The notes under the pieces are model-generated. The model saw only the letters and a list, made by a program, of their open reading frames with translations. It made no database searches and was not told the DNA's origin. DNA of 64,000 nt, from positions 310,001 to 374,000 of the forward strand of contig NC_010694.1 of the NCBI RefSeq assembly GCF_000026185.1, in the 5' to 3' direction. Below, one piece after another: positions 50,927 through 59,245 of this stretch (position 1 is the stretch's first letter; each line of letters starts with the position of its first letter). The position numbers and the translations under genes were made by a program. The DNA comes from Erwinia tasmaniensis Et1/99 (GTDB taxonomy: Bacteria > Pseudomonadota > Gammaproteobacteria > Enterobacterales > Enterobacteriaceae).

Positions 50927-52684
50927 TTAGTACACATCGCGCAGATAGCGCTTCTCTTTCTTCAGCTGGTCCACATAATCCGCCGCGCGTTCTGACGACA
51001 TGCCGCCAAACTGACTGATAATGGCGTACAGCGCTTTGTCCACGTCTTTCGCCATGCGTGACGCATCGCCGCAGACGTAGAAACAGCCGCCTTCCTGTAG
51101 CCAGGCAAACAGCTCTGCCCCCTGTTCCAGCATACGATCCTGCACGTAAATTTTATCCGCCTGATCGCGTGAGAAGGCCAGGTCGAGGCGGGTCAGCAGT
51201 CCGCTTTCCTGCCAGGCTGACAGCTCATCGCGATAGATATAATCGTGCTCCTGATGCTGGTCGCCAAAGAACAGCCAGTTTTTACCTTTTGCGCCCAGCG
51301 CTTCGCGCTCCTCAAGGAAAGCGCGGAACGGCGCGATGCCAGTACCTGGCCCGATCATGATCAGCGGCGCATCGTTGTTCACCGGCAGGCGGAAGGCCTT
51401 ATTTGGCGAGATAAAGATAGCCGGCTTTTCACCGCGCTTCACGCGTTCCGCAAGGTAAGTCGAGCAGACGCCGCCGCGTGCCCGCCCGCCGCTGTGATAG
51501 CGCACGGAAGCAATGGTCAGATGCACCTGGTTTGGATGGGCTTTCTGGCTGGAAGAAATAGAGTAGGCGCGGTGCTGTAGCGGTCGCAGCAGGGCCATAA
51601 ATTCGGGAATGCTGAGCGAGCGGGTGGCATCGAGCTGTAGCAGGTCGAGAGTGTCTTTCCCCCATAGCCATACGCCTAGCGCATCCCTGTCATCGTGCTG
51701 TAGCACATGACGCAATTCCTGATTGCCGGTGTTCTGTCCTACCCATTCGATCAGCTTGCGCGAAGGTTCTGAAATCTCGAACTGGTAGGTCAACAGGTCG
51801 CCCAGGCTTCTCTCAAAGCCCGGCACCGGCGTATCGTAGTCGGATTTCAGCTGGGCCAGCAGCAGGTTAACCAGTGCCGGTTCGTTTACCGGAATAACGC
51901 CCAGCGCATCGCCAGCCTCATACTTCAGGCCGCTGTCGCTCAGGTCAAACTCAAAGTGGCGGATGTCCTTGCCGGAATCTTCGCCGGAAAGACGTTTGTT
52001 GGTGACCAGCGTTGCCGCGTACGGATTATTTCGGTTACCGCCGGGGATAGCCGGTGCCTCCGGCGCGCTGTCCAGCACGTTGCCGCTGCTGCCGGCGCTG
52101 GCGGCGAACTGTGGCATCGACTGGCCAAGCCACGCGTTGGACGGCTCCTCATAGTCGATATCGCAGTCAATACGTTCATAGACCCGTTTAGCGCCCAGCT
52201 GCTCAAGACGCATATCGATAAATTTACCCGCCTGGCAGAAGCCGTCATAGCCGGTATCGCCAATCGCCAGCACCGCAAAGTGCATTTGTTCAAGGCGTGG
52301 TGCGGTGCTGGCAGAGATGGCCTGCCAGAACAGCTGGGCATTGTCCGGCATTTCACCTTCGCCGTAGGTCGACGTGATCACCAGGACGTGGCGCATGGTG
52401 GCGAAGACGTCGATATCCACTTCATCAAGGCTCTGAACGACCGGGACCAGGCCTTTCGCACGCGCGGCCCTGGCGGCGCTTTGCGCCAGCGCTTCGGCAT
52501 TGCCCGTCTGCGAACCAAACAGGATATGCAGCTGGGTAGTGGTGGCCGATGCCGATGCCCCGGCTGCCTGGGGCTGATTTTCCAGTACCAGCAGGCGTGA
52601 GTGTAACCCGGCAAGAAAACCTGCCAGCCAAAACTTCTGCTCGCCATTAAATGGCGCATCTTCAGGAATATAAGGAATTTTCAT
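50927..52684 (-). CDS. CysJ-like NADPH diflavin reductase, probable electron donor to the GltB-like protein
   Basis: 585 residues. An N-terminal arm (IPEDAPFNGEQKFWLAGFLA) like CysJ-type proteins precedes a flavodoxin/FMN domain at about 51-195 (LFGSQTGNAEALA; TSTYGEGEMPDNA). The FAD domain covers about 220-430 (RAYSISSS 372-379; GGVCSTYLA 404-412). The NADPH domain has GPGTGIAPFRAFLEER (445-460) and CGDASRMAKDV (538-548), ending RDVY like CysJ. Such proteins pass electrons NADPH-FAD-FMN to a partner. No CysI or other sulfite reductase hemoprotein is encoded here. The gene follows the GltB-like gene by 51 bases on the same strand, at the place of gltD. The likely job is therefore to reduce that enzyme. 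This is inference; it could instead serve another acceptor encoded elsewhere. Confidence 0.85.
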   Translation of the reverse strand: MKIPYIPEDAPFNGEQKFWLAGFLAGLHSRLLVLENQPQAAGASASATTTQLHILFGSQTGNAEALAQSAARAARAKGLVPVVQSLDEVDIDVFATMRHVLVITSTYGEGEMPDNAQLFWQAISASTAPRLEQMHFAVLAIGDTGYDGFCQAGKFIDMRLEQLGAKRVYERIDCDIDYEEPSNAWLGQSMPQFAASAGSSGNVLDSAPEAPAIPGGNRNNPYAATLVTNKRLSGEDSGKDIRHFEFDLSDSGLKYEAGDALGVIPVNEPALVNLLLAQLKSDYDTPVPGFERSLGDLLTYQFEISEPSRKLIEWVGQNTGNQELRHVLQHDDRDALGVWLWGKDTLDLLQLDATRSLSIPEFMALLRPLQHRAYSISSSQKAHPNQVHLTIASVRYHSGGRARGGVCSTYLAERVKRGEKPAIFISPNKAFRLPVNNDAPLIMIGPGTGIAPFRAFLEEREALGAKGKNWLFFGDQHQEHDYIYRDELSAWQESGLLTRLDLAFSRDQADKIYVQDRMLEQGAELFAWLQEGGCFYVCGDASRMAKDVDKALYAIISQFGGMSSERAADYVDQLKKEKRYLRDVY

Positions 52685-52735
52685 CGCGTTTATCTACTCA
52701 ATCCCGTTTCTGAGTCACTGTTGATATTCAGTGCG

Positions 52736-55700
52736 TTATCCGGCTAATTTCCCGACCGCTGCCGCTAATTCAGGCAGTGCCGCGCGGGCAAACAGCTCTT
52801 CAAAGTCAGGCAGTCGTCCCAGTACATCTCTGTTGCACGCATCCTGATACAGGATCCAGCCATAGGTGGCCAGACTATCCATTGAACGAATATTACGTTG
52901 CGTCAGAGCCGCTTTGTAATCCGCCATGCGTTTGGCGCCGATCAGGCAGGCCAGCTGCTCATCGCTGTAGCTTTCAATCGCGGCGCGGCCGTGACGCTGT
53001 AATTTGCTAATCAGAGTAAAGTCCTCCGTCATCAGCAGATTGCGCACCGCTTTTTCCACCGCCGGGTCCTGCACCGCGGTGCCTTTCGGCAGGCGGGACA
53101 GCGCCAGCTGCTGGGCGCAGCTCAAAACGGTGTAGTTGTTCAGCAGCACCAGCATTTCAGGGGTGTCCATTGCGCCGTAGGCCGGAACCGATCCGTTAGC
53201 GATAGGTTTGCCAGCACGCCATGCCGCTTTGAATTTCGCCACCTGGTGACCCGCGAGGGCGGTGGAAAGCTCTTCCAGCAGGTCCTTACGCGCTTTTGCC
53301 TTAAGGATTTCCGCACCGTCCTGATACAGCAGCAGGGAACGGGGCATCACGTAAACAAAATGCTGGCTTTCCGTTTCCCAGTGGTCGAGTAACCAACGGG
53401 CGCGTGGCGAGCCGGTGGCCTCGAGATGCCAGTTCAGCATCGTCAATACCGCCTGCTGATGCACGCGAGCCATCTCATTGTCATCACTGATGGCGGCGAT
53501 CATCACCGAGTCAGCGGCCGCGGACCCTGCCAGCGTGCCATAGGGGTCGTACTGGTAGGCGAAACCGCCGCTCATACCGTTGCCGAAACCCGTTCCGTAG
53601 GTGCCGAGGTTCAGCACCGCGCCGTTGGTCATATACTCACAGCAGAAATCACCGACGCCTTCGACCACCGCCGTGGCCCCCGAGTTACGCACGGCAAAGC
53701 GGTCGCCCGCCTGGCCTTGGGCAAACAGACGCCCGCCGGTGGCCCCAAACAGGGCAAAGTTGCCGATCAGCACGTTGCCTTCCGCATCCTGCGAGCCGCC
53801 GCCCGGCGACATCACGATAATCTCGCCGCCGCACTGGCCTTTACCTACGCCATCGTTGCAGGTGCCCTGGTGCTGTAACCGCATGCCGTCATTACAGAAC
53901 ACACCATAAGACTGGCCGGCCGAACCGGCGGTGACGATCGTCACCGTGGCCGGAGCAAGGTAGCGACGACCGCGATCGTCCTGTAGTGCCGCCGGGATGC
54001 GGGCCACATGTTCGGCGTTCAGCTGATGGTTGAGCAGGCGTTCGATATCGATAGCCAGCAGCCCACCGACGCTTTTATGACGGTTGTTGAGGGTGATGCC
54101 ATCCCCCAGGAGGATCTCGCGCGATCCTTTGGTGACCAGCTGTTCCTGTAAGCGATCGATCCAGTCGTTATCCAGCGTGAAATCTTTTTCCAGATACACC
54201 GGATGGCTGATTTTTACTTCGGGAACCACGGTCAGCATGGCGCGCAGATCCAGCTTACCTACTTCCAGCGGATGATCCATCAGGTGCAGCAGGTCGGATC
54301 GGCCGCGGGCTTCGCGCAGTGAACGCAGGCCGAGCCGCGCCAGCATTTCACGTACTTCGTGTGCCACGTTGATAAAATACTGCGCCAGCTGGCGCGGATC
54401 GCCGTCAAACGCCTCGGCGTTGGTGGTCAGACCCGCCGGGCATTTCACATTGCAGTTTTTTGCCATCACGCATTTCAGCATCATCAGCGCCGTGGTACCG
54501 AACTCAAAGCTGTCACCGCCCAACAGCGCAGATTTCACCACATCGCTGCCGGTCTGCTGTGCGCCGGAGCAGCGCAGCAGGACTTTCTCACGCAGGCCGT
54601 TGGCGCAGAGCGCCTGATGGACCTCAGCGATGCCGATTTCCGCCACGCGTCCGGTGTATTTCAGGCTGGTGACGGAAGCTGCCCCGGTGCCGCCGGTATT
54701 TCCGGCCACGTTGATCACATCAGCACCGGCTTTTGCCACGCCCACCGCAATGGTGCCAATCCCTTCCGAGGAAACCAGCTTGACGATGACGCGTACGCGG
54801 GCGGCTTTACAGTCGTGGATCAGCTGCGCCAGATCCTCGATTGAGTAGGTATCGTGGTGCGGAGGAGGGGAGACCAGCTCTACGCCTGGCGTACCGCCAC
54901 GGGCTGCGGCGATTTCTACCGTCACTTTGGCCGACGGCAGCTGGCCGCCTTCGCCGGGCTTCGCCCCCTGACCAATTTTAATTTCCAGCTCTTCCAGCAT
55001 CGGATCGGCCAGATAGGCTGCCCAGACGCCGAAACGGCCGGACGCCAGCTGCTTAATGCGTGATGCACGGAGGGTACCGTGACGCGAATAGTGCTCGCCG
55101 CCTTCACCACAGTTGCTCATGCCGCCGACCATATTGGTGCCGTGCGCCACCGCTTCGTGCGCTGGAGCGACCAGCGCGCCGTGGCTCATCGCCCCGGAGG
55201 CAAAGGTGCGGGTGATTTCGTGCGCCGGCTGAACCTCGCTTAACGGCAACGCCGGAGCGATAGTGAAGATGCGCGCCAGATACTCCGCCGCTTTGCCGCT
55301 TGCCGTCAGCAGCAGCGCATCCGCCGTTACCTCGGCCCGTGAAATTTCTTCACCGAAGCGTTTAGCCAGCACGCCGCACAGGGTGGTCAGGCGTTCCTGC
55401 TCGCTTTTCAGTCCGCTTACCGCATCGCTCAGGCGCAGCCTGAACTGGCCTTCGCATTCTGCTATGGCCTCGCATACCAGGCCGCGCACCGCAAAGCCGT
55501 TGTTAACCAGCGAATAACGGCCCAGTTTGCGGGTGAATTCCGCTTCGCTGTCGACATGGGTTAAATCTGCCGGGAAGGCAAGAATATCGCGTAGTGCCGC
55601 CGGACGGCGTTTGCGTTCTTCCAACATCAGGCTGGAGAACTGGCGGTAGTCAGTGGTAATAGAAAAGTTATCGATGACCTCGTCAGGAATACGTTCAAAG

Positions 55701-58270
55701 CTGCTGTCGGCGAAGGATTTTGTTTTGATATTAAAAGCATTATCCAGTTTTGCCAGCGTCATCAGGCGGATAAAGTTATCCTCCTCACGCGGTGTATCGG
55801 CAAAGCGAATAGGCTGCTCCGTCATATCAATGAAGGTACGCACCGCAATGGTGCCGTAGGAGTGGCCTGCGCCTTCCGCCCGTTCTTTGAACAGGCCGAG
55901 CAGCGGAACGTCACTTTCACCCTGCACGCGCAGCGCGCTCTGATGCCAGTCAACCGCCATCTGCGCGATAGAGGCAAAGCCCGCACCGCCCACCGGGGTT
56001 TTGATGTTAGGGAAATACTTTTTCAGCACGCGATCTTCAGTATCCAGGAAGTTCGGCTCAAAGAATTCGCCGCAGCTGTAGCTCTCCACGGTACACAGGC
56101 CCACTTTGCCCATGGTTTTCATCAGGGCTTTCTCAGCGGCTTTAGCGTAACGCTTAAAGGCTTTATTGCCGCCTTCACCCTCGCCATACTTCTCTTCGGC
56201 GCGCATCTGCACGCCCAGGGGATAGATAGCGGAAGCGCCAAAGCCCAGCGCCGCCGCGATATGGTGGGAGGAGATGCTCTGGCCGCTTTCAACCACCAGC
56301 GACACGTCCAGACGCAGACCTTCCTGCACCAGGCGCTGGTTAATGGCGGACACCACCAGCAGCATCGGGATAGCGGCGCGCGTGCTGGAGAGATGCCGGT
56401 CGGTGATCACCGCGATGCCGCCCTGTTCACGGGCGAAGTCGACAACCTGCTGCGCCAGGTCATCAATGGCGTGCTCCAGTGCATCCGCATTGGCCGCGCG
56501 GCTTGCGGCATCGCTGCCGATCGCCGGCGTATAGAGCATGTCAAAGCGAGCATATGGCGCCACGGTCTGCTCACGCAGTTGCAGCATATCAAGGTGCGTC
56601 AGGATCGGCGTGGGAACGACGATCTGTTGGCCCTTGCTGCGACCTAAATGCGGCTTGGCACCAAGAGCAACTCGCAGGGTCATGCCGTCAACCTCACGGA
56701 TGGAATCCAGCGGGGGATTGGTCACCTGGGCAAAACGCTGGGAGAAATAGTGCGCCATGCCGCCTTCATGGTCGGACAGGGCGTTGATGGCGTTGCCGTA
56801 ACCCATTGCGGAGATTTTCTCTGCGCCAGTGGTCAGCATCGGGTCCATCATAAACTTGAAGCTTTCCTGATTGTAGTAGTACGCCACGAATCGCTGCCAG
56901 GTTTTGAGATCGCCGCCGTAACGCAACGGCGATCCCTGCTGCTCAGCCGGCACCACCGGCAGATCCTGCAACAGCACGCGGGACTGCGCCAGCAGGGCAG
57001 GATAGTCTGCCACCGCCGCCAGTTTTTCCAGCGCTTCAATCGTGGTGTAGCTGCGCTTCTCGCGGTGATCGTAATACAGCATACCGCCCGCTTCGATACG
57101 GCCACGGCGCAGCACGCTTTCGGGCGGGAAGGCGATCTGGCCTGCTTCCGACATCGCGCCGATATAGTCGGCGGTTTCCACCGAGCGCAGTGGGCGCAGG
57201 CCGAGGCGGTCGAGACGCGCGCCGATCACCTCGCCATTGCCGAAAATCAGCGCTGCCGGGCCGTCATTTTTCTCTTCATACAGGGAGAAATACTCCAGCA
57301 TGGCGCGCACTTCCGTCGACAGTGACGGATCGTTTTCCCAGGCGGGCGGCATCATGGACACCACGGCGGTGATCAGGTCAAGATTGTCTTCCATCAGGCG
57401 GCTGTGGATGCTCTGATCAAGACGCGAGCTGTCCGATTGCCCCTTAGGACGCACGATTTTCTTACCGCGCGCCAGCGCCAGCGCGGCTTCGGCAATACGG
57501 TTTTTACGGTCGGTGTTCAGCTCGCCGTTGTGCGCCATCAGTCGGAACGGCTGCGCCATGGTGGTATGCGGGTCGGTATTGGTTGAGAAGCGCGTGTGGA
57601 AGAACAGACCGCGTACCTGATGATCGGGATCGGTCAGGTCCTTGAAATACGGGATCACTTCATTCGAGTTCAGACGTGCTTTCAGCACCTGGGTACGCGA
57701 GGAGAGTGACAGCGGGTAGAGTCCGCCGAATTCACTTTCGCTAAACGCGCGGGCTTCGATTTGCAGCAGGGCGCGATAAATGCGCTTCTCGAAATCAATC
57801 TGGCTGGTGATATCGTCAGGGGCAGCAAATATCCATTGCACGATGGGCAGCTGGAAAGAGACCGCTGCCGGACGCAATACGCCGTTATCCAGCGGCATAT
57901 CGCGCCGGGCAATAATCTTCAGGTCACAGGAGTGCAGCGTCTCTTCAACCAGACGCTCGGCGTTGGCGCGCAGCGTGCTGTCCTTCGGCACGAAAAAGTT
58001 ACCCACGCCAAAACGCCCAGCTTCCAGCGCTTGCCCGGTGATTTTACGGAAGAAGTGCAGCGAAAGGTCCACGTTGACCCCGGCTCCATCCCCCACGCCT
58101 TCGGCTGACATCCCCCCACGGTGCGGAACTGTGCACAGGGCACCGTGTGCCATTTCCAGCACCTCATGGGTTTGTGCGCCATCCTTACGCGTAATGAAGC
58201 CCACGCCGCAGCTGTCGCTGTCTTTCGATGGGTCATACAAGCCGTAAGGGAAAGGTTTTGAGTTGGACAT
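52736..58270 (-). CDS. GltB-like glutamate synthase with extra internal domain and C-terminal extension
   Basis: 1844 residues against about 1486 in E. coli GltB. Class II amidotransferase with probable catalytic Cys21 after a short propeptide (DSDSCGVGFI), plus RFSTNTDPHTTMAQPFRLMA. Central domain to about 890 (YFSQRFAQVTNPPLDSIREV). An extra region of about 100 residues (905-1010) has no GltB counterpart. The FMN synthase domain is at about 1015-1330 (GQGAKPGEGGQLP; GNTGGTGAASV). Iron-sulfur cysteines C1267, C1273 and C1277 are spaced x5/x3 where GltB has x5/x4. The GXGXG domain is at about 1440-1590. The last 255 residues exceed the normal tail by about 175. The start follows GGAGG. No gltD follows; a diflavin reductase gene does. 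The expected reaction is glutamine plus 2-oxoglutarate to two glutamates, with an altered electron path. Confidence 0.85.
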   Translation of the reverse strand: MSNSKPFPYGLYDPSKDSDSCGVGFITRKDGAQTHEVLEMAHGALCTVPHRGGMSAEGVGDGAGVNVDLSLHFFRKITGQALEAGRFGVGNFFVPKDSTLRANAERLVEETLHSCDLKIIARRDMPLDNGVLRPAAVSFQLPIVQWIFAAPDDITSQIDFEKRIYRALLQIEARAFSESEFGGLYPLSLSSRTQVLKARLNSNEVIPYFKDLTDPDHQVRGLFFHTRFSTNTDPHTTMAQPFRLMAHNGELNTDRKNRIAEAALALARGKKIVRPKGQSDSSRLDQSIHSRLMEDNLDLITAVVSMMPPAWENDPSLSTEVRAMLEYFSLYEEKNDGPAALIFGNGEVIGARLDRLGLRPLRSVETADYIGAMSEAGQIAFPPESVLRRGRIEAGGMLYYDHREKRSYTTIEALEKLAAVADYPALLAQSRVLLQDLPVVPAEQQGSPLRYGGDLKTWQRFVAYYYNQESFKFMMDPMLTTGAEKISAMGYGNAINALSDHEGGMAHYFSQRFAQVTNPPLDSIREVDGMTLRVALGAKPHLGRSKGQQIVVPTPILTHLDMLQLREQTVAPYARFDMLYTPAIGSDAASRAANADALEHAIDDLAQQVVDFAREQGGIAVITDRHLSSTRAAIPMLLVVSAINQRLVQEGLRLDVSLVVESGQSISSHHIAAALGFGASAIYPLGVQMRAEEKYGEGEGGNKAFKRYAKAAEKALMKTMGKVGLCTVESYSCGEFFEPNFLDTEDRVLKKYFPNIKTPVGGAGFASIAQMAVDWHQSALRVQGESDVPLLGLFKERAEGAGHSYGTIAVRTFIDMTEQPIRFADTPREEDNFIRLMTLAKLDNAFNIKTKSFADSSFERIPDEVIDNFSITTDYRQFSSLMLEERKRRPAALRDILAFPADLTHVDSEAEFTRKLGRYSLVNNGFAVRGLVCEAIAECEGQFRLRLSDAVSGLKSEQERLTTLCGVLAKRFGEEISRAEVTADALLLTASGKAAEYLARIFTIAPALPLSEVQPAHEITRTFASGAMSHGALVAPAHEAVAHGTNMVGGMSNCGEGGEHYSRHGTLRASRIKQLASGRFGVWAAYLADPMLEELEIKIGQGAKPGEGGQLPSAKVTVEIAAARGGTPGVELVSPPPHHDTYSIEDLAQLIHDCKAARVRVIVKLVSSEGIGTIAVGVAKAGADVINVAGNTGGTGAASVTSLKYTGRVAEIGIAEVHQALCANGLREKVLLRCSGAQQTGSDVVKSALLGGDSFEFGTTALMMLKCVMAKNCNVKCPAGLTTNAEAFDGDPRQLAQYFINVAHEVREMLARLGLRSLREARGRSDLLHLMDHPLEVGKLDLRAMLTVVPEVKISHPVYLEKDFTLDNDWIDRLQEQLVTKGSREILLGDGITLNNRHKSVGGLLAIDIERLLNHQLNAEHVARIPAALQDDRGRRYLAPATVTIVTAGSAGQSYGVFCNDGMRLQHQGTCNDGVGKGQCGGEIIVMSPGGGSQDAEGNVLIGNFALFGATGGRLFAQGQAGDRFAVRNSGATAVVEGVGDFCCEYMTNGAVLNLGTYGTGFGNGMSGGFAYQYDPYGTLAGSAAADSVMIAAISDDNEMARVHQQAVLTMLNWHLEATGSPRARWLLDHWETESQHFVYVMPRSLLLYQDGAEILKAKARKDLLEELSTALAGHQVAKFKAAWRAGKPIANGSVPAYGAMDTPEMLVLLNNYTVLSCAQQLALSRLPKGTAVQDPAVEKAVRNLLMTEDFTLISKLQRHGRAAIESYSDEQLACLIGAKRMADYKAALTQRNIRSMDSLATYGWILYQDACNRDVLGRLPDFEELFARAALPELAAAVGKLAG

Positions 58271-58696
58271 CGTGGGCCTCCTGAACTTCTTTTGACATTA
58301 CCTGTATTTTTTCAGGCACAGAGCGCAACGGAGTGTTGCCTCAGGCTCTGTATCATTTGCTTGCCGCTAGAATGCGGACACTGTGACTCCGGGCATGTCA
58401 CTATCAGACAAAATCTTAACGTCCTTTAATGACCTGCTCGCTAAAATCCTGGTCTCAAATGGGTGATAACTTGCATCACGAGGGGATCGTCTTGCTGCAT
58501 AGATATGCCGAGACACTGGCCCATAAGAAAAGCTTCCGGCGAATTTCCAACTTATCGGGAAAGCTTACTCAGGTCAAATAGCGGCTTTACTTATGCCTTT
58601 TTGCGCTTTTGTTGGGTTATCGTTTTGATATGTAAGAATATATCAGCTCTTTATTCTCTGTTGTGTGGGGGGCGGATGGGCTAGATAGTGTGAGCT

Positions 58697-58710
58697 GACT
58701 CACTATAGGG
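58697..58710 (+). promoter_or_regulatory. Exact match to T7 RNA polymerase promoter core
   Basis: GACTCACTATAGGG equals positions -11 to +3 of the phage T7 class III promoter consensus, which includes the bases read by the specificity loop and the initiating GGG. The upstream -17 to -12 part (TGAGCT) does not match. Function is unproven. Confidence 0.35.
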
Positions 58711-59188
58711 CAGGGAGCAAATCTCTGCACCATGCTGGTGCCGGGGTGATCGCTGGCATAATATGCTGATAATGAGAGTAAAGCCGCATGAACGCACTGT
58801 ATTTGCCGTGGTGGAGTTTTTGAATAAAAAGGAGTCAGAATATTAGAAATATTAATGACAGGCGAAATGGTTAAAATTTCATAAAATATGAATGGTTATG
58901 CGATATGCGAAGTTGAAGGTGGCGCGGGTGGCCAGCGGCGTCGGCAGAATGAGCCGGGCTGAATTCGGAACGGCCCTACAGATTATGCAGTTATAAAATT
59001 TAGTCAATAGTTTTTCGCTTCACTTTCTCACCCTCGGCAACACGATCGGATGGCTGCGGGTCATGTCCTTTGTGCCACTGCGCTTCGATGGGCTGCGCGC
59101 CCGTATGCAGACGATAATTCTGCCAGCGCCAAGTCAGAATGCACGATAAACGTGCACGGCCGTGGCTTTGTGCAGATCGCACGGCGCA

Positions 59189-59216
59189 TTGGTGTTTTAA
59201 ACAATTCCGGTATGAT
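59189..59216 (+). promoter_or_regulatory. Candidate arcB promoter
   Basis: -35 TTGGTG (59189-59194), 16-base spacer, -10 TATGAT (59211-59216), about 30 bases before the arcB start. AAGGA ribosome binding site follows. Confidence 0.5.
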
Positions 59217-59245
59217 TGCTACTATCAGGCTGAAAAGGATCTTTT

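Larger units (their letters stand above)
58271..59245. promoter_or_regulatory. Long spacer between the GltB-like gene and arcB
   Basis: 975 bases without a supported gene; E. coli has yhcC here. The left end should hold the promoter of the GltB-like operon. A GTGAC/GTCAC inverted repeat lies near 58381-58399. A TGAGCTGACTCA palindrome-like site (58691-58702) overlaps a 14-base match to the T7 promoter core (58697-58710). The right end holds the arcB promoter. Small open frames here (for example 58463-58684) lack family features and ribosome sites. Confidence 0.4.

Noticed and set aside
55862..56647. Open frame opposite the GltB-like gene
   Set aside because: Lies fully inside a gene with clear motifs on the other strand.
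58463..58684. 73-codon frame upstream of arcB
   Set aside because: Cys/Trp-rich random-looking translation and no start signals.
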